A stretch of DNA of 64,000 nucleotides, from contig NZ_BMGS01000001.1 in NCBI RefSeq assembly GCF_014640315.1, positions 1-64,000 of the forward strand, in the 5' to 3' direction. Under the pieces are notes generated by a model. That model made no database searches and was not told where the DNA came from. It was given only the letters and a program-made list of their open reading frames with translations. Source of the DNA: Hymenobacter glacieicola (lineage in GTDB: Bacteria; Bacteroidota; Bacteroidia; Cytophagales; Hymenobacteraceae). Within the stretch, counting starts at the first letter, position 1. Each line of letters opens with the position of its first letter. Below, piece by piece: positions 1-8,151 of this stretch. The position numbers and the translations under genes are program-made.

Positions 1-123
1 GGGCGTGAACACGGCCTGGTAGCGGCAGGCCGTACATTGGTACTTCGGCTGGCCTTTCAGGCTGCTGTTCTTGCGCAGGGCCGTGCTGCCGCACTTCTGG
101 CAGGTGAGAGTCGTCTGAAGCAT
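1..123 (-). CDS. IS1-like transposase, N-terminal zinc ribbon (partial)
   Basis: Forty-one codons are visible before the window ends. The product has a zinc-ribbon pattern with cysteines at 8, 11, 30 and 33, followed by an aromatic, basic segment (CRYQAVFTP). This is the layout of the InsA-type DNA-binding N-terminus of IS1-family transposases. The start ATG at 121-123 was chosen because it is the first in frame; another ATG four bases upstream is out of frame. The catalytic part is outside the window, so the family call rests on the zinc ribbon alone. A different zinc-ribbon transposase remains possible. Confidence 0.6.
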   Translation of the reverse strand, partial: MLQTTLTCQKCGSTALRKNSSLKGQPKYQCTACRYQAVFTP

Positions 124-161
124 CCATCAAGATAACATTCACCTGCTATTTTACCACTGCC
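1..161 (-). mobile_element. IS1-family-like insertion sequence, left part only
   Basis: The edge of the window carries the start of a transposase gene read leftwards. A GC-poor stretch of about 38 bases precedes it, beginning with GGCAGTGGTAAAATAGCAGG on the minus strand at about 161, which I take to be the terminal inverted repeat. The rest of the element lies outside the window, so neither its length nor its other end can be checked. The boundary at 161 is inferred from the distance usual between an IS1 end and the first ATG (about 40-55 bases). Confidence 0.55.
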
Positions 162-390
162 AAAAATCTATTATTCCAGTAGTGTACAAGAAGAATAGGC
201 CTGATATAATTTGTCTGTATTTTACAATATTATGCTTTTTAAGTTCTTGGGCAATGTCAAATATGTTTAACTTATTTGTCTTCTTTTTGTTAAAATGCTT
301 TAGTATCAATGATGCTATGTAAACCGATGAGGTGCGGAAATTTTCATCTTTTGAAATTAGCATGGCTATGTCATTGGAAAGACGTTGCAT
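151..390 (-). CDS. ABC-3C-type middle component, probably truncated by the IS
   Basis: A 79-residue AT-rich gene whose start lies inside the end of the SMEK gene (about 25 bases of overlap), so the two are probably translated together. The sequence has the size and pattern of small middle components of ABC-three-component systems: a hydrophobic opening (IAMLISKDENF), a conserved helix around SSVYIASLILKHF, and a final LFFLYTTGIIDF segment. The last codons (WQW-stop) fall in the presumed IS end, so the native C-terminus seems replaced. The family assignment is from recall of the pattern and is moderately sure. Function: predicted adaptor between the ATPase and the effector component. Confidence 0.55.
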   Translation of the reverse strand: MQRLSNDIAMLISKDENFRTSSVYIASLILKHFNKKKTNKLNIFDIAQELKKHNIVKYRQIISGLFFLYTTGIIDFWQW

Positions 391-1304
391 TTTATCATTT
401 CATCTAATAAGTAGAAATGTATTGCTTGTTTATCATAACTTGCGAATCCGTTTTTTGATAACTTATCTGCGAAATAATTAACTAATTCTCTTAATGCAGC
501 TTTGGGGTTATTATTGTGCTTAGTAAGCATTTCGTCGCTTTCATCCTGTAAGTAACTTGATATAATGGTTGCTTGGATTGAGTCCATGTTCGCTCTGCCT
601 AGCTCTAGAGTCTTGTAATATACAGGTGCTAGGTTTTGATATCTCTCTATAAGAAAAGATGAGTGTTCAGAGAATCTATTGTAGATCTTTTTTTCAGGAT
701 CTGCAACCTCCTTTCTTTGAATGAACTCTCTATTGCTGTCATTACTTAGATAAGCAATGAGGGTCATTATTGTTTCTACTTCATTGCATTCAGTCTCAGT
801 TCTGGGTGGTATTATTTCTTGTGTTAGAAAATTTGATAGTTGTATTAATTTAGGGGTTTCTTCGTTGTTAATTATAGCTGTCAATCTTGTTATGTCGATC
901 ACATCTTTTGTGTGATCAAAATTAAAGTTGCCGCCATCTGTGAAATCGGTTTTATAATCTTTAGCTTCTTTCGATATAAGTAATATTTTTAGGTTGTAAT
1001 CTTTGTACTCGTCGTTTTTGTAAAAGCCATTTATTGATTCAGATATTTTTGTATTTGTATTTTCTGATGTTACCTGTATTGCTTGTTTCTTATTATGATC
1101 TACTAAATCAATGTGTGCTGCGTTTTGTTGGGAGAAATTAGTGTTTATATAACTGTAGCCAAGTAGATTGAGAAAGTCTCGGTAAAAATTTTCTGCATAA
1201 ATATTTGAGCTAGTTAGGTTGAGGGATCCTGCTAAAGTGATTTCTGTTTTTAAGTAAGAAAGTTTCTTGATTATATTATTCATGCTTTCTTGTCTGACAT
1301 CCAT
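366..1304 (-). CDS. SMEK-domain protein with ABC-3C C-terminal region
   Basis: A 312-residue protein from ATG at 1304; a GTG at 1313 and an ATG at 1283 are alternatives. Residues about 10-165 match the SMEK domain pattern: an opening KLSYLKTEITLAGSLNLTS, then AENFYRDFLNLLGY, then IDLVDHNKKQAIQVTSE, which resembles the acidic-to-QxT core of restriction-endonuclease-like folds. The rest (DPEKKIYNRFSEHSSFLIER, then a terminal AIHFYLLDEMIKCNVFP) fits the conserved C-terminal region of ABC-3C proteins. These are predicted conflict systems in which an ATPase controls an effector. The gene is far richer in A+T than the rest of the window, indicating transfer. The ATPase expected downstream is missing. 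Confidence 0.7.
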   Translation of the reverse strand: MDVRQESMNNIIKKLSYLKTEITLAGSLNLTSSNIYAENFYRDFLNLLGYSYINTNFSQQNAAHIDLVDHNKKQAIQVTSENTNTKISESINGFYKNDEYKDYNLKILLISKEAKDYKTDFTDGGNFNFDHTKDVIDITRLTAIINNEETPKLIQLSNFLTQEIIPPRTETECNEVETIMTLIAYLSNDSNREFIQRKEVADPEKKIYNRFSEHSSFLIERYQNLAPVYYKTLELGRANMDSIQATIISSYLQDESDEMLTKHNNNPKAALRELVNYFADKLSKNGFASYDKQAIHFYLLDEMIKCNVFPMT

Positions 1305-1617
1305 TATTAACACATTAAGGTGAACTTAAATTCTTGAAATGAGCTACTTTCTAAAAAAATGAGATTTCTATTGTAGAATATTAATAGATGGTGTTGCTAC
1401 AGGATGCACAAATGTACTCGGTATAGATAATGTATTAGTAGCCAAAGTTGATGTATCATAACCTCTATAGTACTTCAAGTAAGTCTGCTACTTAGCATCA
1501 CTAGTTTAGAGCAGCTTATAACAGCGGGGTCAGACGGGCAGTTTAGCGTGGTACGTAGCGATGCTATCTGAGTTAGACTACTAAGATTACATGCAGTGCA
1601 AGGTAAGAGAATGGACT
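1305..1617. other. Non-coding stretch at the edge of the AT-rich island
   Basis: I see no credible gene. Base composition changes from AT-rich (about 1305-1500) to the GC-rich composition of the chromosome after about 1520, so the right boundary of the acquired segment probably lies here. Apart from the promoter-like site, nothing recognisable. Confidence 0.5.
1408..1416 (-). promoter_or_regulatory. Candidate -7 element for the SMEK operon
   Basis: The minus strand reads TACATTTGT, an exact match to the Bacteroidota -7 consensus TAnnTTTG, about 105 bases ahead of the SMEK start. The TTG upstream is 26 bases away, longer than the usual 19-23, so only the -7 match supports this. Confidence 0.35.
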
Positions 1618-3294
1618 TCACGTCTTCTGCATCAGCTTGAACCCGTCCTTGGTCACTTGGTACTGCTGGCCCTGGATGGTAATGGTTTCGCCTTCCAGCA
1701 GTTTGCTTAGGTTCTCAATGTCGCCCTCGATGGTGTGCAGGGTGAAGCCGTGCTTGCGGGCCAGGGCCAGGTACTTGGGGTTGATGTAGTCGTGGACGCC
1801 GCAGAGGATGATACGGACCTGGGCCGTGGTGTTTTTGAGGAGCTTGGCGTCGCGGGGGAAGGTGTAGTTGTCGGCAATCAGGATGAGGTCGGGGGAGGCA
1901 TCGGGGCCGGCAAGCTGCTGGGCGTAGAGCAAGGCTTCGGCGTCGTTTTCGGGCGCGTCGCCGCCCCCGCCGGCCTTCATGGTTTCAATCAGCTTGTTTT
2001 TGATGGCCTCGTAGCTGTCGGTTTTTACATGGTGGAAGCCGCCGGTTTTGCCCACGCGCTTGTCTTTGTCGGGCTGGTCGTTACCGTCGTTGAAGAACAC
2101 AAAGGTTTTGGGTTCTTCGAGGGCGCTGAGCTGCAGCCAGGCCAGCAGGTCGTAGGTGTAGGGGAACATGCTGCCGGTGGCGTCGGTAACTACTACCTCC
2201 TTGCTCCACTCGGGGTGGCGCTGCATCACGCGGGTTACTACGCCTGCATCGGGTGGCAGAGGCAGCTCAACGGCGGCGGTATCCGAAGCGGCCAGCAACT
2301 CGCCGGCTTTCGTGATGCGCGCTTCGCAGTAGTCGTTTTTGTGCTGCTTGTTCTTCTTTTTCAGGAAGACGCGGTAGAGCCGGGCCGCCGAATCGGGGAG
2401 GGCGAAGGTGGTGAAGCCCATGTCTGCTTCGCCTAGCAGTTGCAAGGGCCCGATGGGCAGGCGCACTACGCCTTTGGCGCTAAACGGAAACATCTTGCCC
2501 GCCACCGGGAAGCCTGAATTAAACGCCACGCTCCGCCGGATGGCTTCTTCCAACTCGGCCGTGCATACGGGCCGGGCGGAGGGTAGCACTTTCACGGTTT
2601 TAATAGTGCCATCGGCGGCTACCGTTAGGTCAAACTTCACCAGTTGGACGTCGCGCTGGGAGCAGTGGTAGTAGCGGCGCAGGCTGCGGGCCATCTGGCG
2701 GTTGCTAAAGCGGCTGATAGGTAGGTTGCAGGCCACCTTTTTGCCCGGAGACTTTTTAGCGGCTTTAGGGCGCTTCTTTTCCAGGATGCGCAGCTTGCGC
2801 GTGAGGCTGTCGAGGTCGGCGCGGGAGGTGGCGGCAGTGGCGTGCCGGGCCACGTACACCACAAATCCGTGGAAAAACGGCTGGCACTCGGTGGGGCTGT
2901 TGCAGCCGGTTTGCTCTACCAGCGTCCAGGTCACGGACTCATCCTGGAGCAGGCCCGGCACGCCCGCCGCTAGGTTGCGGATGCGGCTGAGGTTGAGCTG
3001 ACGCTGATTGAACGTGGGGTTCAGGCGAAAAGCGGTGTATACCAAATCAACGCGCACGATGTGGCGGTCTTGCAGGTGCAGGGCGCGTAAATCGGCACCC
3101 GAGAAGGTGGAAGGCAGCTGTAGCGCCTCCAGGTCGGGCAGGGGCTGGTAGCGGGCAGTGCGGTAGGCGTTGAGCTGGTCGTAGAAGGTGGTGAGCTCCG
3201 CCTCGGCTGGTGGCTTGGTTTGGGCCTTGGCAGCAACAGAGAATAGCAGGAGAATAATACCACTGACAAATGTCCGGACTGACACTGAAAACAT
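1618..3294 (-). CDS. Secreted vWA-domain protein with TonB-C-like middle region
   Basis: A 558-residue exported protein. The first ATG at 3294 opens a clear signal peptide (FVSGIILLLFSVAAKAQ); an in-frame TTG further upstream would spoil it. Residues about 205-300 (SQRDVQLVKFDLTVAADG, then a conserved cysteine in PVCTAELEEAIRR) resemble the TonB C-terminal/energy-transducer fold. Residues about 365-545 form a von Willebrand A-like domain with a MIDAS-like DATGS at 371-375, FFNDGND, and a GGGGD acidic turn. This suggests metal-dependent protein binding in the periplasm or at the surface. It stands alone on the minus strand. The precise role is unknown. Confidence 0.6.
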   Translation of the reverse strand: MFSVSVRTFVSGIILLLFSVAAKAQTKPPAEAELTTFYDQLNAYRTARYQPLPDLEALQLPSTFSGADLRALHLQDRHIVRVDLVYTAFRLNPTFNQRQLNLSRIRNLAAGVPGLLQDESVTWTLVEQTGCNSPTECQPFFHGFVVYVARHATAATSRADLDSLTRKLRILEKKRPKAAKKSPGKKVACNLPISRFSNRQMARSLRRYYHCSQRDVQLVKFDLTVAADGTIKTVKVLPSARPVCTAELEEAIRRSVAFNSGFPVAGKMFPFSAKGVVRLPIGPLQLLGEADMGFTTFALPDSAARLYRVFLKKKNKQHKNDYCEARITKAGELLAASDTAAVELPLPPDAGVVTRVMQRHPEWSKEVVVTDATGSMFPYTYDLLAWLQLSALEEPKTFVFFNDGNDQPDKDKRVGKTGGFHHVKTDSYEAIKNKLIETMKAGGGGDAPENDAEALLYAQQLAGPDASPDLILIADNYTFPRDAKLLKNTTAQVRIILCGVHDYINPKYLALARKHGFTLHTIEGDIENLSKLLEGETITIQGQQYQVTKDGFKLMQKT

Positions 3295-3666
3295 AGAATA
3301 GGGTAGCTGGGGCAAAGAAGTGCAAAATACAGCTTTGCCGGGCAGAGCCAACTGGTAACGGCAAAGCAGGAAAGCAGAACTGCGCTAAGGGTAGTGCACT
3401 TAGGGGGCGCCCGTACGGCCAGTTGACTACGCCTCAGCCTTTTTTGAGGGTAGGGGCATTATTTTCCAGTAGACTGAAAAACGTGGATGGTGCCTTCGCT
3501 GACAGGTAGGGGTATTCCTTCCGGCTGCTCGTAAGCAGAACTGTAGCCCTGATTATGAGGCGCATACGGAAACCTTCGGGCTGGCCCCTGCGAATACCGG
3601 AGTAGGGAATGGGCTGGTACCCGCCGGCCCGCCGGCCTGGAGCCGGACCCGTGGGCTCTATTCAGC
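3295..3666. other. Divergent intergenic region
   Basis: This region lies between the vWA gene (leftwards) and the lysine-rich gene (rightwards). It should hold promoters for both, but I find no exact TAnnTTTG match and no RNA gene. Confidence 0.4.
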
Positions 3667-4104
3667 ATGTCAATGGCTAAGCACAAGAAAAAGCACTCCA
3701 AGAAGAAGGACAAGGTAAAGGACAAGATCAAGGATGCCGTACCAGACGACGTGCTCGATGCGGCGGCCTTGTCCATCCGCAAGTTTCGGAAGGTGACCAA
3801 TGAAATTGCCAAGCTAAGCCTGGGCCAGAAACTGGCTGGCAGCGTGGCCTTGCTGGCCGCCGGCCTCATTTACCTGGACCAGCGCAAGGGTAGCGGCGAG
3901 AAGCCCCCGCACCCCCCCACGTTTGAGTGGCCCCGGCTGGGCGAAGCGCAAGAAACCACCGCTACCGAGGCAGCAGATGAGGACGAAGTAGCTGCTTCGC
4001 CCGTAACGCCCGCGCCTCCTCGGAAAAGCCACAAGAGTTCCAAGGCCGGAAAGTCGCACGGCGCCGGCAGTCGGAAGCCGCTGGCCACCGATGAAGTAGC
4101 GTAG
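3667..4104 (+). CDS. Lysine-rich single-pass membrane protein A
   Basis: A 145-residue protein not assigned to a known family. It opens with about 25 residues dominated by lysine (HKKKHSKKKDKVKDKIKD), then an amphipathic helix, one hydrophobic segment near residues 50-68 (LAGSVALLAAGLIYL), and a proline- and acid-rich tail ending in a basic stretch. The next gene has the same plan, so the two look like diverged tandem duplicates. The strongly basic N-terminus could sit on membrane phospholipid or nucleic acid; that is inference. A second ATG two codons in is an equally good start. Confidence 0.55.
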   Translation: MSMAKHKKKHSKKKDKVKDKIKDAVPDDVLDAAALSIRKFRKVTNEIAKLSLGQKLAGSVALLAAGLIYLDQRKGSGEKPPHPPTFEWPRLGEAQETTATEAADEDEVAASPVTPAPPRKSHKSSKAGKSHGAGSRKPLATDEVA

Positions 4105-4242
4105 TCAACAGGCGGCGGGTTGGGCGCGGGCTACCTGGACCCGCCCAGCTACACAACAACCTTCCGGAGCCGATTGCGAATACCATCTTCCGTCGGGCCT
4201 TTCCGTTTGCTACTCAGTTTCTTTCACTTTCCAGAATGCGTC

Positions 4243-4515
4243 ATGAAAAAGAATAAAACCAAAGTCAAGAAGAATAAAGCCGACAAGAAAAAGTCCCTGT
4301 TCGGGGGCGCGGCTAAGTCGCTGAAAAAGCTGGGCAAGGGTTCTGGCTTAGGCCGCCTGAGCACTACCCAAAAAGTGCTGGGCGGGGCCGCCCTGGTTGC
4401 CGTGGGGCTGGGCTACCTGGGCAAACGCCGTAGCAGCACGCCCGCTACCCCACCTAGCCCCGAGGCCGAGGCCGCGGAACAGAACTTGGCCTCACTGGAC
4501 GGAGGCGCCATCTAG
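4243..4515 (+). CDS. Lysine-rich single-pass membrane protein B
   Basis: A 90-residue relative of the preceding gene: a lysine-rich N-terminus (KKNKTKVKKNKADKKKS), a glycine/lysine-rich linker, then STTQKVLGGAALVAVGLGYL as a single hydrophobic segment near 50-65, and a short Ala/Pro/Glu tail. The ATG at 4243 begins the basic run that matches the neighbour; the upstream extension in the same frame shows no similarity and is rejected. A strong terminator follows about 35 bases downstream, so the two genes may form one transcript. Function unknown. Confidence 0.55.
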   Translation: MKKNKTKVKKNKADKKKSLFGGAAKSLKKLGKGSGLGRLSTTQKVLGGAALVAVGLGYLGKRRSSTPATPPSPEAEAAEQNLASLDGGAI

Positions 4516-4549
4516 CCTGTTGGCGGAGCATAGCCCAGCTAAGTAACAG

Positions 4550-4592
4550 AAAAGGCCCCGAGCAGCTTGGATGCGGCTTGGGGCCTTTTTTA
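4550..4592 (+). terminator. Rho-independent terminator after protein B
   Basis: A 9-base stem AAAGGCCCC / GGGGCCTTT with further Ts after it, lying between the small lysine-rich gene and the next plus-strand gene. Confidence 0.8.
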
Positions 4593-4602
4593 TCTTTAAG
4601 GG

Positions 4603-5061
4603 ATGAAGAAGCTGATCCGAGGGTTGCTGACCGGTGGCTGCCTGCTCTGGCCGGTACTGGCCGTGGCCGGGGAGCGGGAGGAAAAGTACGCCTTTCTGCT
4701 GACCGGAGGGGTAGGCGGCGTGGCTATTGGCCTGGGCATGTACGCTTTTTTTATGATTCTGGTGGCCGCCCTGTACCGCCGCAAGCAAGTGGTAGCGGCC
4801 CTGTTCGCGCTCTGCACCACCATCTTCCTATACCTGGAATACTGGTCGTTTCGGCTGCTGACGTTCTCGGTAAACTTCCTGCAAACCAAACAGGTGCAGC
4901 CGGTGCCTGGACAGTGGCCCCTGGTTCTGAAGTGGGGGCTGGCCGTAGTACTGGCATTGGCCGTGGTCATCTTCGTGCTGGCGTGCCGGATGTGGCGCAA
5001 GTGGCACCCGCCGCGCGGTGCTGTCCCAGCTACCTGGTTGGGGCCCGACCTGCACTCCTAG
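4603..5061 (+). CDS. Small integral membrane protein
   Basis: A 152-residue protein I do not recognise. It starts with a cleavable-looking signal or first membrane helix (LIRGLLTGGCLLWPVLAVAG), then shows hydrophobic segments near residues 33-56, 63-85 and 108-128, with basic residues (YRRKQ, RMWRKWH) on the presumed cytoplasmic sides. No catalytic motif is visible. The start is 11 bases after the preceding terminator's T-run, so it probably has its own promoter. Confidence 0.5.
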   Translation: MKKLIRGLLTGGCLLWPVLAVAGEREEKYAFLLTGGVGGVAIGLGMYAFFMILVAALYRRKQVVAALFALCTTIFLYLEYWSFRLLTFSVNFLQTKQVQPVPGQWPLVLKWGLAVVLALAVVIFVLACRMWRKWHPPRGAVPATWLGPDLHS

Positions 5062-5184
5062 GCACTACTGGCCTGGCTTCCGCCACAAGCTCCCTAAACG
5101 TGTTCCTTTCTTACTGTACTGGGTAGGCGCTTGCCGACTAAAAACGTGGGGTATGGGCTAGCTGACAGAAGGTCTTTTCCCTGC

Positions 5185-6039
5185 TTACAGCTTGAACTTG
5201 ATAGTGAACTGCTTGGCTGCGTAGGGTTCCAGGGCCGTGAGGTCCTGCGCTATTTTAGTTTGCCAGGCGGGCAACTTGTCGTTATCGGCGTACACTTCGC
5301 TGTCGTACTTATCCTGTAGGAGCTGGGCTTCCGATATAAGCTGGCGGTAAATTTCCTGCTGCTTGCGCTCCAGCTCCTGGGTGTTGGCTACCTGCTCCTG
5401 AAGGGCCTTGGCCAGACGCCGCGAGTACAGCTCGGTAATATCAAAGTGTACCTGCTCGTGGGCCAGGGTATAGGCCGCCTGGGAAGTGGGCTTGAAGTAA
5501 GATTCCTGGCAGTCGAAGTAGGTTTCGATGGTGAACTGCACTGTGCCCTGCAAGGGAGTGCCCGCGTAATGGTAGCGAATGTTGCTGCTGGTAGCAGCCG
5601 CGAAAGGGCGGTTATCGGTGCTGCCTTTAAAGTCGGCCTGCTTTAGCCGGCGGGCCGGATGCCAAATAATTTCCTTTTCGTAGGGGGTAATGTCGGCTAT
5701 CCGCAAGGCCTTGGCCCGGATGCGGTGGCAGCTGCTGCCGTAGAGGCTGGGTAGGCGGTGGTCATAAATCCGGAGCACGTTGGCGCCCATCTGCCGGGCT
5801 TTCTCGGCGGCCAGCTCCACTACCTTGTCATAGTCACAATCCAGGGTCAGGCCCGCATCCCGAATCTGGATGTCGCCTACCTCCTGGGCGGGTGCGGCAA
5901 ACGTCTCGGTTTCCTTCACTACCAGAAAGCCCTCGTGCACGGCTACTGGCGCTGCCGCCTGGGTGCTACGGACCACTATTTTCGGCGAGCAGGAAGCGAA
6001 GGCCAGGCCCAGGCAGGCAACGGCAAACGTATATTTCAT
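5185..6039 (-). CDS. DUF922-type lipoprotein with HExxH motif
   Basis: A 284-residue protein with a lipoprotein signal (CLGLAFASC). The C-terminal half carries AHEQVHFDI at 193-201, where HEQVH (194-198) is an HExxH zinc-site pattern as in the DUF922 group of predicted secreted Zn-dependent proteases. A helical, Glu/Gln-rich segment follows, then a YDSEVYADNDKLPAWQ stretch near the end. The middle region holds WHPARRLKQADFKG, which matches ARPLTWADFTG in a second DUF922 protein encoded at 13859-14989. Probably a periplasmic or outer-membrane metallopeptidase; substrate unknown. Confidence 0.65.
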   Translation of the reverse strand: MKYTFAVACLGLAFASCSPKIVVRSTQAAAPVAVHEGFLVVKETETFAAPAQEVGDIQIRDAGLTLDCDYDKVVELAAEKARQMGANVLRIYDHRLPSLYGSSCHRIRAKALRIADITPYEKEIIWHPARRLKQADFKGSTDNRPFAAATSSNIRYHYAGTPLQGTVQFTIETYFDCQESYFKPTSQAAYTLAHEQVHFDITELYSRRLAKALQEQVANTQELERKQQEIYRQLISEAQLLQDKYDSEVYADNDKLPAWQTKIAQDLTALEPYAAKQFTIKFKL

Positions 6040-6317
6040 AGGAAGGATAACCAGAAATCAGGCGCCAGGAGCGTGGCAGTTAAACCAAGTGAAACGGCCT
6101 ATGCAGCCAGTTACTACCACGGTTTACAGGCCCGGCCGTAAAGTTCTGGAAAACACCTTTCAAACCCTAGCGCAGAGCTCAGAAGCTAAACCATAGGGCC
6201 GCCTTGGTGGTTGTTTCCCTCCGGCGTTTCAGGGTCCGTTGGGCGGTTTCGCTCGCGTGTGGGCGCAACGCTCGGGCCTGCTAGCATCCTATCCCAAAAG
6301 CTCCGTACTTGCCTTTC

Positions 6318-7448
6318 ATGCTTTCTGAACCTACTTACTTGGCGGCCCGCATGGTAGCCCCCATGGTTGAAACTCACTTTGCCCGCCACCGGGCGGCGGC
6401 CAATGCCTGGGATATTGCCCATTTATCGGCTCCCCCGCCCGCCCAGTGGGTAGAGGTTATCATTGACGCCGCCTTTTGGGCCAGTTTGCGGCGCGAGGAA
6501 GGCCACCCGCCCCGCATATCCTTGGCGTTGCTGGAGCCTGCGCAGGCCGGGCAGCCGGTAGTGTTCGGGAAGCGCCGCCTTACGCCCTACAACCTGCTGA
6601 AGCTGGCCCCGGCTGTGGAGCAGCCCGGCATTCACCTGGGCGTGTGGTATGATGCCGAGGGCCTGTACGTGTGGGGCACGGCCACCGAAATTCCGCCCCT
6701 GTGCTTTGTGCTGGAAGTGGTAGAGCCGGGCCTGCTGGTGATAAAGCACCGCCGCGCCGATGGGTTCGGCAAGTTCGTGAACGTGGCCATCCTGCGCGGC
6801 GACCAGCTGCAGTTGGTGGATGCGGAAAACGTAGCCGTGGATGACTGCCCCGCCCTACGCATGTTTCTGCCCGGCGAAGGCCTGCCCTCCGCCACCGGCG
6901 CCACCGACAACGTGCTGGTAGAGCTGGCCGCCGCCATGCGGGCCCACGGGCGGGGCGGGCTGGTGCTGGTGGTGCCGCCCAACTCAACTCAGTGGCAGGA
7001 ATCTATTGTGCAACCCATGACCTACCCGGTGCTGCCCGTGTACATGGGCATTGCCGAGGGGCGGCAGCGGGAGCAGGCCAAGTGGCAGTGGCGCGAGGAA
7101 ATTCAGCGCGCCATTCACGTGGTAGGCGGTTTCACGGCCGTGGATGGGGCCACCATCATCACCCGCGACTACCACCTGCTGGCCTTCGGGGCCAAAGTAT
7201 CCCGGGCCGAATCCAGCGTGCCGGTTGATAAGATGGTGCTGACGGAGCCCGTGGTAGACAGCCCGGCCCGCTACCTGCACCCGGCCCAGAACGGCGGCAC
7301 CCGCCACCTGGCCGCCGCTCAGTTCGTGCACGACCAGCGTGACTCCCTGGCCCTGGTAGCTTCCCAGGATGGCTTCTTTACCCTGTTTGCCTGGTCACAA
7401 ACCCAGCAAATGGTGCACGCCCACCGCATCGACGTGCTGCTGCTCTGA
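6318..7448 (+). CDS. DACNV sensor domain / diadenylate-cyclase-like protein
   Basis: A 376-residue protein from ATG 6318; a TTG nine bases upstream is rejected. The N-terminal two-thirds match the DACNV type of predicted sensor domain found next to DisA-type diadenylate cyclase domains. The C-terminal part keeps cyclase-like landmarks: DGA at 276-278 and GTRH at 327-330, followed by LAAAQFVHDQRDSLALVASQ. In typical cyclases the second motif continues as RHR; here it reads RHL, so activity in making c-di-AMP is uncertain. The protein is soluble, with no membrane segments, and the gene stands alone. Confidence 0.6.
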   Translation: MLSEPTYLAARMVAPMVETHFARHRAAANAWDIAHLSAPPPAQWVEVIIDAAFWASLRREEGHPPRISLALLEPAQAGQPVVFGKRRLTPYNLLKLAPAVEQPGIHLGVWYDAEGLYVWGTATEIPPLCFVLEVVEPGLLVIKHRRADGFGKFVNVAILRGDQLQLVDAENVAVDDCPALRMFLPGEGLPSATGATDNVLVELAAAMRAHGRGGLVLVVPPNSTQWQESIVQPMTYPVLPVYMGIAEGRQREQAKWQWREEIQRAIHVVGGFTAVDGATIITRDYHLLAFGAKVSRAESSVPVDKMVLTEPVVDSPARYLHPAQNGGTRHLAAAQFVHDQRDSLALVASQDGFFTLFAWSQTQQMVHAHRIDVLLL

Positions 7449-7508
7449 GGTAACTCCGCCACAAGGCCCGCACGGACTATGTGCTGAGTAGCAAAACAAT
7501 ACCTAGAA

Positions 7509-7557
7509 ACGCCACGCGGCGCCCGTTCTTTCCGAAAGAGCGGGCGCCGCGTGGCGT
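7509..7557. terminator. Long GC-rich hairpin between convergent genes
   Basis: Perfect 16-base arms at 7510-7525 and 7541-7556 (CGCCACGCGGCGCCCG and its complement), with a partly paired loop. There is no T-run on the plus side. It lies between converging genes and probably ends or protects transcripts from both sides. Confidence 0.55.
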
Positions 7558-7692
7558 GTTGCGTACCAGGTTACCCATGTCCGGCGGGGCGGGCTTCAGC
7601 GCGAGGTAAAGCCTACGGAAAGGCGCTCCTCAGCCCCGAAGCCGCCGCGCAAGGCGGGCAGAATACGTACCAGTATCTGCATGCAGTGGCAG

Positions 7693-8151
7693 TTATACGG
7701 CCAGACGCACGCGTACTGCGTTCGGGCCCTTCTGGCCCATCTCAATCTCGAAGGATACTTTGTCGTTCTCCTTGATCTGGTTGATCAACCCGTTGGCGTG
7801 CACGAAAATGCTTTCCTGGGTTTTCTGATCCTTGATGAAGCCGTAGCCCTTGGAATCGTTGAAAAACGATACCGTGCCCTGGCGGATAGCGTCGGCCGGA
7901 TCTTCTTCCTCCTGCTTGCGCGCGCCCAAGGTGATATCCTCAATCTTGATTTCCTTTTTCTTCTTAGTCGGGTCTGGCGGGGTAGAGGTGATGTTGCCAT
8001 CCTCATCTACGTAGGCCAGCATCTCGTCCAGGTTGCTGCCGTTTTTGGCGTTGGCCTGACGCTCTTCCTTGCGCTCGGCTTTGTCGTTGCGCTTTTTCAG
8101 TCGTTTTTTCTCGTTTTCCTTTTTTCCAAAAGTGGCTTGTGATCTGCCCAT
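7693..8151 (-). CDS. Cold-shock-domain protein with charged N-terminal extension
   Basis: A 152-residue protein. Residues about 88-152 are a cold-shock domain with the RNP1-like KGYGFIKD and RNP2-like SIFVHANGL motifs that bind single-stranded nucleic acid. Before it is a long lysine- and glutamate-rich extension (KKENEKKRLKKRNDKAERKE), then an acidic stretch including DEMLAYVDEDGNI. Cold-shock proteins are usually about 65-70 residues; this extended form is seen in Bacteroidota. Likely an RNA chaperone acting on mRNA in the cytoplasm. Confidence 0.85.
   Translation of the reverse strand: MGRSQATFGKKENEKKRLKKRNDKAERKEERQANAKNGSNLDEMLAYVDEDGNITSTPPDPTKKKKEIKIEDITLGARKQEEEDPADAIRQGTVSFFNDSKGYGFIKDQKTQESIFVHANGLINQIKENDKVSFEIEMGQKGPNAVRVRLAV

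Noticed and set aside
3459-3869. Minus-strand frame overlapping the lysine-rich gene
   Set aside because: No signal, motif or start context, and it overlaps the better-supported plus-strand frame.
7681-8142. Hydrophobic frame opposite the cold-shock gene
   Set aside because: It is the exact antisense of a conserved protein; its hydrophobicity is the complement of the Lys/Glu-rich extension.
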